Shown here piece after piece: positions 8,470 through 15,951 of a DNA stretch of 61,707 bases. The stretch is from Zoogloea sp. GTDB taxonomy: Bacteria > Pseudomonadota > Gammaproteobacteria > Burkholderiales > Rhodocyclaceae. How positions within the stretch are numbered: position 1 is the stretch's first letter; each line of letters begins with the position of its first letter. A model generated the notes under the pieces. That model had not been told where the DNA came from. It made no database searches and was given only the letters and a program-made list of their open reading frames with translations. The stretch lies in the NCBI RefSeq assembly GCF_028689785.1, contig NZ_JAQVCN010000027.1, positions 1 through 61,707 on the forward strand. The letters are read 5' to 3'. A program made the translations under genes and the position numbers.

Positions 8470-9234
8470 TCAGCGGATGCGTTCCCGGGCGTTGCGCTCG
8501 CGCTCGGCACGGAGGATGTAGCGCTGAATGGAGGAGGCCATGCTTGCTGATAGGTTCATGAACTCACACCCGGCCCGTAGCTCGACACTGCCATCCCGGT
8601 TGGTGATGCGGAAGATGTTGCGTATTCGGAGTGATGTCGCAATGGGCCCCACCTCAGGAAGCATCAGCCGGCAATCGCTAAATTCCATGTCGGGCTCAAA
8701 CACCACGCCATTGGGCGGAACTGTGATGGCCAGCCCGCCACCGCTGATGTCCACGACATCGGCTTCGACGCTGATCACCTTGTTCTCGCCCTCCACGACG
8801 ATGGGGATCTGGCAGCTCAGGTTGTGGGGGCTGGGGGCCGTAAGACGGTAATACTCACGCCGCTGCAGGCGCAGCAGCACGTCGGGCAGGGCGATCCGAA
8901 AGGCGTCATGGCCTTCGTGGGGGAGGCGTTGGATGCTTCGGGCGGCAAACTGGATCTTGATCTTGTCCAGCTGCGTAACACAGATCAGATGCTCCGCTGC
9001 TTCAACGCGTTGATTGATGGCTTCATCACTGGCTGCGTCGAGAATGAGGTGGCGTTCGTCCGGCGTGATGGCGAGGATGGCACTCAGGAATGAGTCGGCG
9101 CTTGCATCGATGAAGGCACTCAGCATGGCCCGCTTATGCATCAGGGCCCTGAGGTTGTAGAGGATGTCGGTTTTTTCCCGCAGCAGGTAACGAGAATAGT
9201 CGTCAGCCTGAAGGAGTTCGAACTTGAGCGGCAT
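8470..9234 (-). CDS. ycgR: Flagellar brake protein YcgR-like (PilZ, c-di-GMP receptor)
   Basis: 254 residues from ATG 9234; a TTG seven codons upstream is an alternative start. The N-terminal YcgR domain (about 1-120) precedes a PilZ domain with the c-di-GMP-binding Arg-rich turn (QRREYYRLTAP) and the DISGGGLAI motif (D-x-S-x-x-G). YcgR bound to c-di-GMP acts on the motor to slow or bias rotation. Position beside the flagellar block supports the role. Two c-di-GMP-metabolising enzymes lie elsewhere in the window (43033 and 50280). No sigma28 promoter was found in front of it. Confidence 0.88.
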   Translation of the reverse strand: MPLKFELLQADDYSRYLLREKTDILYNLRALMHKRAMLSAFIDASADSFLSAILAITPDERHLILDAASDEAINQRVEAAEHLICVTQLDKIKIQFAARSIQRLPHEGHDAFRIALPDVLLRLQRREYYRLTAPSPHNLSCQIPIVVEGENKVISVEADVVDISGGGLAITVPPNGVVFEPDMEFSDCRLMLPEVGPIATSLRIRNIFRITNRDGSVELRAGCEFMNLSASMASSIQRYILRAERERNARERIR

Positions 9235-9344
9235 GATGGCGATGGCGTCCGGCAATCGGATGATGGACGGGATTCTAGCAGCCCTGAATGGGCTCTCGGA
9301 GCCGCTGCAGGCTCCATGCCGGACGGAAGGTGAGGAATCGCCTG

Positions 9345-9372
9345 AAAATTAACAGGGCGCCGTGAGGCGCCC
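9345..9372 (-). terminator. Terminator of phoU
   Basis: On the minus strand the stem GGGCGCC / GGCGCCC with a 4-base loop (9355-9372) is followed by TGTTAATTTT. It sits 15 bases after the phoU stop. The T run is interrupted, so efficiency may be moderate. Confidence 0.6.
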
Positions 9373-9387
9373 CGGGAGAACGCACAG

Positions 9388-10086
9388 TCAGCGTGTGGCT
9401 TCGCGTTCGATTTCCTCAAGGCTGGTATGGCGCACGTCCCGCCCCTTGACCATGTAAACCACATACTCGGCGATATTCTTCGCGTGATCGCCGATACGCT
9501 CCACCGACTTGGCCACGAACATCAGTTCGATGGACTGGGAGATGGTGCGCGGGTCTTCCATCATGTAGGTGATCAGCTGACGCATGATGCCCTTGAACTC
9601 GGCATCCACTTCTTTGTCCTGGCGGACCACTTGGGCTGCCGAGATGGTGTCCAGGCGGGCGTAGGCGTCAAGGGAGGTGCGCAGCATGTCCACCACGGCG
9701 TCGGCGATGTGAGCAAGACGGATCTGTGGGGTGAAGGACGAGCTGGTGGTATGCAGTTGTTTGGCCGTTTTGGCGATCTTCTTGGCCTCGTCGCCGATCC
9801 GTTCGAGATCGGTGATGGTCTTTTGCACCGTGCTGATCATGCGCAGATCCACGGCGGTGGGCTGGCGTTTGGCAATCACCTGGTTGCAGGCTTCGTCGAG
9901 CTCGATTTCCAGGTGATTGACCCGGTTGTCGTTTTCGATGACTTGATCGATCAGCAGCAGATCCCCTTCGGACAGGCCTTCCATAGCCTTCACGATCTGC
10001 AACTCGACCATGCCGCCCATCTGCAGGACACGCGTCCGGATGCTTTCCAGTTCGGCGTCAAACTTCTTGGATGTGTGTTCGTTCAT
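9388..10086 (-). CDS. phoU: Phosphate signalling protein PhoU
   Basis: 232 residues from ATG 10086, which has AGGA 8 bases upstream; the frame stays open further upstream but without family similarity. PhoU is an all-helical protein with two three-helix repeats that transmits phosphate status from the Pst transporter to PhoR and represses the Pho regulon. The conserved DLERIGDEAKKIA and VERIGDHAKNIAEYV repeats (metal-binding E/D-x-x-x-D type) are both visible. No pst or pho genes are adjacent, so phoU stands alone here, upstream of ycgR in the same direction but separated by a terminator. Confidence 0.95.
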   Translation of the reverse strand: MNEHTSKKFDAELESIRTRVLQMGGMVELQIVKAMEGLSEGDLLLIDQVIENDNRVNHLEIELDEACNQVIAKRQPTAVDLRMISTVQKTITDLERIGDEAKKIAKTAKQLHTTSSSFTPQIRLAHIADAVVDMLRTSLDAYARLDTISAAQVVRQDKEVDAEFKGIMRQLITYMMEDPRTISQSIELMFVAKSVERIGDHAKNIAEYVVYMVKGRDVRHTSLEEIEREATR

Positions 10087-10151
10087 GGGAAATCCTGTTG
10101 AGGGTGGTATGTAATCGTCAAAGACTAGCAGCGCAACATGACGTTTTTGTT

Positions 10152-10814
10152 TCAACTGCGTTCATAAGTAACCACACCTTCCGCGGTTGCCAGCAGCAAC
10201 ACGTCGGCCCCACGCTTGGCAAAGAGGCCGCTGGTGACGACACCCACGATGCCGTCGATGGTCGTCTCCAGGCCGGCGGGGTCGCTGATGCTGAGACCAT
10301 GGACATCGAGGATGAGGTTGCCGTTGTCGGTGATGAAGTCTTTGCGCAGTTCCGGTCGGCCACCCAGGCGGGTGAGTTCGCGGGCGACCTGGGCGCGGGC
10401 CATGGGAATGACCTCGACCGGAAGGGGGAAGCGCCCAAGCTGAGTCACCTTCTTGCTGGCATCGCAGATGCAGACAAACTTACGTGCGACCGCGGCAACG
10501 ATCTTCTCGCGGGTCTGGGCGCCACCTCCGCCTTTGATCATTGCCAACGAGGCATCGATCTCGTCGGCGCCGTCGATATAGACGGGAAGGTCGTCCACTT
10601 CGTTCATGTCGAGGAGACGGATCCCGTGGGCGGCAAGGCGGCGGGCGGAGACCTCCGACGATGCGACTGCGCCAGTGATGCGGTTCTTCATCGAGGCAAG
10701 GCCGTCGATGAAGAAGTTGGCAGTCGATCCGGTGCCGACGCCGACGATGGCACCTTCGATCACGTAGTCCAGCGCGCGCAGTGCTGCTTGTTGCTTGAGT
10801 TCGTCCTGAGTCAT
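10152..10814 (-). CDS. rpiA: Ribose-5-phosphate isomerase A
   Basis: 220 residues from ATG 10814. RpiA interconverts ribose 5-phosphate and ribulose 5-phosphate in the pentose phosphate pathway. Phosphate-binding loop [15 protein letters not shown] near residue 25, the active-site DGADEID and the [12 protein letters not shown] block (catalytic Lys) are all present. Length matches the family (about 220). It lies 65 bases upstream of phoU in the same direction and is divergent from the YidB-like gene. Confidence 0.97.
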   Translation of the reverse strand: MTQDELKQQAALRALDYVIEGAIVGVGTGSTANFFIDGLASMKNRITGAVASSEVSARRLAAHGIRLLDMNEVDDLPVYIDGADEIDASLAMIKGGGGAQTREKIVAAVARKFVCICDASKKVTQLGRFPLPVEVIPMARAQVARELTRLGGRPELRKDFITDNGNLILDVHGLSISDPAGLETTIDGIVGVVTSGLFAKRGADVLLLATAEGVVTYERS

Positions 10815-11038
10815 GGTGTTGTCGTCTGATACCAAAAGACAAATTCTAACCGGCCGCGGCAAAGAGGTCAGATTCTGCAAACCGTCATGGCGCGATCCCG
10901 GGTTGAGGGTAGAGTGTGAAAGCCGTGCGACACTCGTTTCGAAATGTGGCGGGTTGGGGTGACGGATGCCGTGGGCACGACAACAGGGCGTGCAGCAGGC
11001 CCGGGGTACCTCATTTATCTTTTGACTGGAGGCAGTGT

Positions 11039-11467
11039 ATGGGTTTGCTCGATCAACTTGCAGGACAGGTTCTGGGTTCCCTGGCGGGAGGCGCACAAGG
11101 TGGCGGGCAGTCGCCTCTGATCCAGCTGGTGCTGAACCTCATTCAGAACAGTGAGGGCGGGCTCGGTGGTCTTCTGTCCAAGCTCAACCAGGCAGGGTTG
11201 GGCGATCAGGTGGCGTCGTGGGTCGGTACCGGCCAGAACCTGCCGGTCAGTGCGGACCAGCTCGGGCCGGTGCTCAGTGGTGTTGGGGGGCTGGGGGACA
11301 TCGCGGCCCAGCTCGGCCTGCCTCCGGAGCAACTGGCAGGCCAGCTTGCGCAGCTGTTGCCCCAAGTGATTGACGGCCTCACCCCGAATGGTCAGGTGCC
11401 GGATGCGGGTGCCGATCTTCTCGGCCAAGGCCTTTCGGCTCTCGGCGGCCTGCTGGGCAAGGCCTGA
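11039..11467 (+). CDS. YidB-like protein (DUF937)
   Basis: 142 residues from ATG 11039, with a clear GGAGG ribosome site at 11028-11032. The [15 protein letters not shown] start, the Gly/Leu/Gln-rich body with the [19 protein letters not shown] segment and the [15 protein letters not shown] segment are characteristic of the YidB/DUF937 family, whose role is unknown. There is no signal peptide or membrane helix. The family call is made from pattern recognition; no function is claimed. Confidence 0.8.
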   Translation: MGLLDQLAGQVLGSLAGGAQGGGQSPLIQLVLNLIQNSEGGLGGLLSKLNQAGLGDQVASWVGTGQNLPVSADQLGPVLSGVGGLGDIAAQLGLPPEQLAGQLAQLLPQVIDGLTPNGQVPDAGADLLGQGLSALGGLLGKA

Positions 11468-11493
11468 TTTTCAGGAAGTCGGGGGGGCTCCCC

Positions 11494-12348
11494 TCAACCC
11501 GATCCGGTTGCGACCGGCCGGGTTGGATCGGCGCACCATTCGCTCCATGAGCCTGCATACAGGCGCGCACCATCCAGACCCGCGGCCTCCATGGCGAGCA
11601 GGTTATGACAGGCTGTCACCCCCGACCCGCACTGGAGCACTGCGGTGTGTGCGTCTCCGCCCTTCAGGATCCGCCCGTATTCCTCCTGCAGCTCCGATGC
11701 CTGCTTGAAGCATCCGTCGGGGCCCAGGTTATCCTTGAAGAATCGGTTGATTGCCCCGGGAATGTGCCCGCCCACCGGATCCAGGGTTTCGTTCTCGCCT
11801 CGGTAGCGATCGGGGGCGCGGGCGTCGATGAGCATCATCTCGGACGTGCCGAGATGATGCTGGACATGGTCGGCATCCACCTTCATGCCATTCTGCAGCT
11901 TCAGGGTGAAGGCCGCGGCCCGGGCTTCGGGCGTGTCGGTGCTGAGGGGATGCCCGCCGGACACCCAAGCCTGCAGCCCGCCGTTGAGCACTGCGACCTG
12001 ACTATGCCCCAACCAGCGCAGCAGCCACCACAGGCGCGCAGCAAACATGCCGCCGGCGTCGTCATAGGCCACCACTTGGGTCTGGTCGCTCACTCCGAGG
12101 CCGCCGAGCTTGTCGGCCAGCAAGCCGGGTGCCGGCAGAGGGTGACGACCGTTGCGGCCGGTCACGGGGCCTGAGAGGTCCTCTTCCAGATCAAGAAAGA
12201 ACGCACCGGGAAGATGACCGGCGGCGTAGGTGTGGCGCCCGAAAAGAGGGTCGGCAAGGCTGAAGCGGCAGTCGATGACGCGCCACTCCGGTGTGGCTAG
12301 CTGGTCAAGGTCCTTGACGCTGATGAGGCTGGTGAAGGGCACAGACAC
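11494..12348 (-). CDS. sseA: 3-mercaptopyruvate sulfurtransferase (tandem rhodanese)
   Basis: 284 residues from a GTG start at 12348 with GAGGA 9 bases upstream. Two rhodanese domains, about 10-135 and 155-280. The active Cys240 sits in CGSGVTA, the loop typical of 3-mercaptopyruvate sulfurtransferase rather than thiosulfate sulfurtransferase (CRKGVTA). The enzyme moves sulfur from 3-mercaptopyruvate to thiols or cyanide. It starts 11 bases after the SpoIIAA-like gene, so the two form an operon. Specificity is inferred from the loop only. Confidence 0.88.
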   Translation of the reverse strand: MSVPFTSLISVKDLDQLATPEWRVIDCRFSLADPLFGRHTYAAGHLPGAFFLDLEEDLSGPVTGRNGRHPLPAPGLLADKLGGLGVSDQTQVVAYDDAGGMFAARLWWLLRWLGHSQVAVLNGGLQAWVSGGHPLSTDTPEARAAAFTLKLQNGMKVDADHVQHHLGTSEMMLIDARAPDRYRGENETLDPVGGHIPGAINRFFKDNLGPDGCFKQASELQEEYGRILKGGDAHTAVLQCGSGVTACHNLLAMEAAGLDGARLYAGSWSEWCADPTRPVATGSG

Positions 12349-12359
12349 GGTCTACGTCC

Positions 12360-12719
12360 TCAGGCGGGGGTTTCAATGCCACCCAGCCAGGCTTCGGCAT
12401 CATCGGTGTCGTCGAAGACACGGACATCCGCATCCACGAACATCTGCGATAGCCACGCGCTCCAGGTGACCCATTGGTCCTTGGTGAGAATGGCGATGCG
12501 GGAGAAGTCGTGGGCGTGTGCCCGGGCAAAGCGGATCTCTTCGAGGGCCATGTCGACGGTGAAGCCGTTCATTTCCCGTAGATCGAAGAGCAGATCCACC
12601 GGCCCTTCGAACCGCACCTTGTAGTTGACGACCTCTTCGAACTCTTTGTAGTCGGCCAATGTGAACTCGCCGAGGACGGTTACATTGACCCGGCCTTCCT
12701 TGTGGTCTGTAGTGATCAT
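12360..12719 (-). CDS. SpoIIAA-like (STAS-fold) protein
   Basis: 119 residues from ATG 12719 with AGG just upstream. The pattern (alternating strands and helices, VTVLGEFTLADYKEFEEVV, then VDLLFDLREMNGFT and the RIAILTKDQW segment) fits the SpoIIAA-like family of small STAS/CRAL-TRIO-related proteins. Family members have no settled role; the conserved acidic and aromatic residues suggest ligand or lipid binding. It is transcribed just upstream of the sulfurtransferase. Confidence 0.75.
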   Translation of the reverse strand: MITTDHKEGRVNVTVLGEFTLADYKEFEEVVNYKVRFEGPVDLLFDLREMNGFTVDMALEEIRFARAHAHDFSRIAILTKDQWVTWSAWLSQMFVDADVRVFDDTDDAEAWLGGIETPA

Positions 12720-12779
12720 CGCCTGCTTCCTTTGTGGGCTGACTGGACGCCATCAGTGTAGCCCCCCGCTGCCCGCGCT

Positions 12780-13643
12780 TCAATCGGACTCTAGCACTGG
12801 CGTGGGTTTCCGCGATGCGATGGATACCAGAACACCGCTGGCGATGATGATCAGGATGGCCAGAAGCGAGGTCCAGGGCAGGTGTTCATCCCACAGGATG
12901 ACGCCGAAGAGGCTGGAGAAGATCACCGTGGTGTAGGCCAGGTTTGCCGAGACGATGGTCTTGCCATAGCGGTAGGCCCGGGTCATGGCGAGTTGGGCGC
13001 ATCCGCCGAAGCCACCGACGCCCGCCAGGATGGCGGCTTCAGACAGGCTGATGGCGTGGATGCTGCCGGATGACAGGGCCCAAGGCAGGCCGAAGGCCGC
13101 GGTTATGAGAGAGAACCAAAGCACGGTGCGGGCCTCGGGTTCACCGGCGCGTCCCAACTCGCGCACATTGACATAGGCGAGGCTGGCGATAAGGCCCGAG
13201 GCCAGCCCTCCCAGGGCGCCAGACCACTGCTCGGCCTGGAGGGTGGGCTTCAGAAGGAGCACTACGCCGATGAAGCCCAACCCCACCGCTGTGAAGAGGG
13301 ACTTGCCGACCTGCTCCCGGAACCACCAGGCCAGCAGGATCGCGACGAAAAGGGGGGAGGTGTAGTTGAGGGTGACCGCAGTGGCGAGGGGGAGAATGCC
13401 AAGGGCGAAGAAATAGCACATCAGGGCGATGGTGCCCGAGACGCCCCTGGATAGTTGCAGCCGCCAATGGGGCGTGGAGTAGGGGATGCCCTGCAGGCGC
13501 AGCAGTATGGCCATCATCAGCAGGCCGACGAAGCCCCGGTAGAACACCAACTCTCCAGTACTGAAGTGGGCCGAGCCGAGCTTTACGCAGACCCCCATGC
13601 AGGCGAACAGCAGGCTGGCAACGATCATCCATAGGGATTGCAT
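12780..13643 (-). CDS. DMT-superfamily (EamA) membrane transporter
   Basis: 287 residues with about ten hydrophobic helices in two EamA repeats (roughly residues 3-135 and 145-275), the layout of drug/metabolite transporters such as RhaT or YdcZ-type permeases. The first helix starts at once (MQSLWMIVASLLFACMGVCV), and the motif FYRGFVGLLMMA in helix 2 is typical of the family. Substrate cannot be read from sequence. It stands alone, 60 bases upstream of the SpoIIAA-like gene in the same direction. Confidence 0.88.
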   Translation of the reverse strand: MQSLWMIVASLLFACMGVCVKLGSAHFSTGELVFYRGFVGLLMMAILLRLQGIPYSTPHWRLQLSRGVSGTIALMCYFFALGILPLATAVTLNYTSPLFVAILLAWWFREQVGKSLFTAVGLGFIGVVLLLKPTLQAEQWSGALGGLASGLIASLAYVNVRELGRAGEPEARTVLWFSLITAAFGLPWALSSGSIHAISLSEAAILAGVGGFGGCAQLAMTRAYRYGKTIVSANLAYTTVIFSSLFGVILWDEHLPWTSLLAILIIIASGVLVSIASRKPTPVLESD

Positions 13644-13707
13644 GATGCAGTGCGGCAGGCGAAAAGCGCCATTCTACTGGAGCCTCCTGGGGGCTGCGTC
13701 AGGCATG

Positions 13708-13739
13708 AAAAAGCCCCCACAGGTTGCACCTGTGGGGGC
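13708..13739 (-). terminator. Terminator of aceA
   Basis: An 11-bp perfect stem, GCCCCCACAGG / CCTGTGGGGGC with a 5-base loop (13713-13739), followed on the minus strand by TTTTT (13708-13712). It lies 45 bases after the aceA stop. Confidence 0.9.
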
Positions 13740-13783
13740 CCATCAACCAAGCGTGCCGGTGAGGGTTACCGGCGATCTGGGTT

Positions 13784-15085
13784 TTAGTGGAACTGTTCTT
13801 CTTCGGTGGAGCCCGTCAGAGCGGTCACGGAAGACTTGCCACCCTGGATCACGGTGGTCACATCGTCAAAGTAACCGGTGCCGACTTCCTGCTGGTGGGA
13901 CACGAAGGTGTAACCACGGTCGCGGGCAGCGAATTCCGGCTCCTGAACCTTCTCGACATAGGCGGACATGCCGCGCTTGGCGTAATCCTGGGCCAAATCG
14001 AACATGTTGTACCACATGGAGTGGATGCCAGCCAGGGTGATGAACTGGTACTTGTAGCCCATGGCGCCCAGTTCGCGCTGGAACTTGGCGATGGTGGCGT
14101 CGTCCAGATTCTTCTTCCAGTTGAAGGACGGGGAGCAGTTGTAGGCCAGCATCTTGCCCGGGTGCTTGGCATGCACGGCTTCTGCGAACTTGCGGGCAAA
14201 CTCCAGATCCGGCGTGCCGGTTTCACACCACACCAGGTCGGCGTAGTCGGCGTAGGCGATTGCGCGGGAGATGGCCTGCTCCAGACCCTTCTTGGTCTTG
14301 TAGAAGCCTTCGGCGGTGCGCTCACCGGTCAGGAAGGGCTTGTCGTTTTCGTCGTAGTCGGAGGTCAGCAGGTCGGCAGCCTCGGCATCGGTACGAGCGA
14401 TGACAAGGGTCGGCACGCCATAGACGTCGGCAGCCATACGGGCAGCAATCAGCTTCTGCACGGCCTCGGTGGTCGGAACCAGCACCTTGCCACCCATGTG
14501 GCCGCACTTCTTCACGGAGGCCAGTTGGTCTTCCCAGTGAACACCGGCAGCACCCGCACGGATCATGGCCTTCATCAGTTCGTAGGCGTTCAGCACACCG
14601 CCGAAACCAGCTTCAGCGTCAGCAACGATCGGCAGGTGGTATTCGACGTGGCCGGCGTCGCCAGCGTTGATGTTCTTGGACCACTGGATTTCGTCAGCGC
14701 GGTTGAAGGCATTGTTGATGCGCTCGACAACCTTCGGCACGGAGTCAACCGGGTACAGGGACTGATCCGGGTACATGGCGGCGTATTCGTTATTGTCAGC
14801 AGCAACTTGCCAGCCGGAGAGGTAGATGGCCTTGATGCCGGCCTTGGCTTGCTGAACGGCTTGGCCGCCGGTCAGGGCGCCCAGACAGTTGACGTAAGGC
14901 TGGTTGTTGACCAGATCCCACAGCTTCTCTGCGCCGCGACGGGCCAGGGTGTGCTCAACCTGGAAGGAGCCGCGCAGACGGACGACGTCAGCGGCGGAGT
15001 AACCGCGCTTGATGCCTTTCCAGCGGGGGTTTTCGGCCCAGTCTTTTTCGAGGGCGGCGATTTGCTGTTCGCGAGTCAGAGACAT
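13784..15085 (-). CDS. aceA: Isocitrate lyase
   Basis: 433 residues, the size of the bacterial short-type enzyme. It cleaves isocitrate to glyoxylate and succinate, the first step of the glyoxylate shunt needed for growth on acetate, fatty acids or polyhydroxybutyrate. The catalytic Cys194 lies in the signature KKCGH (192-196), followed by MGGKVLVPT. The start ATG at 15085 gives the standard N-terminus. It is monocistronic: own promoter upstream, strong terminator downstream. Malate synthase is not in the window. Its rivals for isocitrate, icd and a monomeric enzyme, and their switch AceK, lie 12-17 kb away. Confidence 0.98.
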   Translation of the reverse strand: MSLTREQQIAALEKDWAENPRWKGIKRGYSAADVVRLRGSFQVEHTLARRGAEKLWDLVNNQPYVNCLGALTGGQAVQQAKAGIKAIYLSGWQVAADNNEYAAMYPDQSLYPVDSVPKVVERINNAFNRADEIQWSKNINAGDAGHVEYHLPIVADAEAGFGGVLNAYELMKAMIRAGAAGVHWEDQLASVKKCGHMGGKVLVPTTEAVQKLIAARMAADVYGVPTLVIARTDAEAADLLTSDYDENDKPFLTGERTAEGFYKTKKGLEQAISRAIAYADYADLVWCETGTPDLEFARKFAEAVHAKHPGKMLAYNCSPSFNWKKNLDDATIAKFQRELGAMGYKYQFITLAGIHSMWYNMFDLAQDYAKRGMSAYVEKVQEPEFAARDRGYTFVSHQQEVGTGYFDDVTTVIQGGKSSVTALTGSTEEEQFH

Positions 15086-15227
15086 ACGACATCCTTTACT
15101 AACATTGAAGGGGAGGGGAAGCCTGAGGTTTGGTCCGGCCCGGGGAAGGGGCGGACTTGCGCCTGTCCATTTTCCGGAGCTTCGGAGGCGCTCTTTACGA
15201 TCTCCTGGAGCCCGGTCAGTGGATGAG

Positions 15228-15256
15228 AGTATAGGCAGGATTTTGCATGGCAGCAA
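15228..15256 (-). promoter_or_regulatory. Sigma70-type promoter of aceA
   Basis: On the minus strand TTGCTG (15251-15256), a 17-base spacer and TATACT (15228-15233). Both hexamers match 4-5 of 6 and the spacing is ideal. The leader to the ATG would be about 135 bases. A palindrome lies immediately upstream of the -35 box. Confidence 0.7.
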
Positions 15257-15260
15257 GAAG

Positions 15261-15280
15261 TCTTATATAAGATATAAGAA
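15261..15280. promoter_or_regulatory. Palindromic operator candidate upstream of aceA
   Basis: TCTTATATAAGA (15261-15272) is a perfect 12-base palindrome, followed directly by TATAAGAA (15273-15280), an extra copy of one half. It starts 4 bases upstream of the -35 box of the aceA promoter. The AT-rich, two-fold symmetric element in otherwise GC-rich DNA looks like a regulator site; the protein is unknown. Confidence 0.5.
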
Positions 15281-15291
15281 ATAATTTTTTC

Positions 15292-15322
15292 AAAAAAAAC
15301 AGGGGATTAAGCCCCTGTTTTT
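15292..15322. terminator. Terminator of rraA (bidirectional shape)
   Basis: The stem AACAGGGG / CCCCTGTT with a 6-base loop (15298-15319) has a run of eight T on the minus strand (15292-15299) and five T on the plus strand. It lies about 70 bases after the rraA stop and separates rraA from the aceA promoter. Confidence 0.88.
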
Positions 15323-15389
15323 GTATTGTGAAACGCCGATTGCGATTGTGAAACAAAAAACCGCTGCGCCGCGTCGTTTCTGCCCTGAT

Positions 15390-15869
15390 TTACAGCAGCG
15401 GGGTCTCGGAAACGATGACTCCATCCTCGTCAGCGTACAGATATTGACCGGTGACAAAAGTCACGCCGCCGAAGCTAACCGGGATGTCCAGATCGCCGGC
15501 GCCCTTCTTGACGCTTTTCATCGGGTGGGTGCCGAGTGCAAAAACGCCCAGATCCATGCCGCCGATCGGTCCCGAGTCCCGGATGCAGCCGTACATGATG
15601 ACGCCGGCCCAGCCGTTCTTGACGCCGAGGAGGGCGAGTTGGTCGCCCAGCATGGCGCAGCGCATCGAGCCGCCGGCGTCTACGACCAAGACAGCGCCCT
15701 GACCCGGGGTGTTGAGGGTCGAGCGCACCAGGGCATTGTCTTCGAAGACCTTCAGGGTGCGGATCGGGCCCGCAAAGCGAGTCTTGCCGCCGAAGCTGCG
15801 GAACATGGGGGCGACGGCGTGCACCTTGCCTTCATTGTCATCGCAAAGATCGGTAGTCTGGAATTCCAT
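15390..15869 (-). CDS. rraA: Ribonuclease E inhibitor RraA / RraA-like aldolase
   Basis: 159 residues from ATG 15869, preceded by GGAG; an open frame continues upstream but is GC-rich shadow. The fold is RraA/MenG-like: TTDLCDDNEGKVHAVAPMFR at the start, then GGSMRCAMLGDQLALLGVKN and the loop GCIRDS. In E. coli RraA binds RNase E and damps RNA decay; many homologues instead act as HMG/CHA aldolases, and the conserved Arg-Asp pair in GCIRDS is compatible with that. The length is that of RraA. Flanked by its own terminator. Confidence 0.88.
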   Translation of the reverse strand: MEFQTTDLCDDNEGKVHAVAPMFRSFGGKTRFAGPIRTLKVFEDNALVRSTLNTPGQGAVLVVDAGGSMRCAMLGDQLALLGVKNGWAGVIMYGCIRDSGPIGGMDLGVFALGTHPMKSVKKGAGDLDIPVSFGGVTFVTGQYLYADEDGVIVSETPLL

Positions 15870-15896
15870 GCTTGCTCCATCGAGTTGAAAGGCGGG

Positions 15897-15924
15897 AAAA
15901 ACAACGGGCGGCCGAGGCCGCCCG
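15897..15924 (-). terminator. Terminator of clpA
   Basis: The perfect 9-bp stem CGGGCGGCC / GGCCGCCCG with a 2-base loop (15905-15924) is followed on the minus strand by TTGTTTTT. It lies 28 bases after the clpA stop. Confidence 0.85.
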
Positions 15925-15951
15925 TAGGGGTCATGCTTGCGGTCGTAAAAA

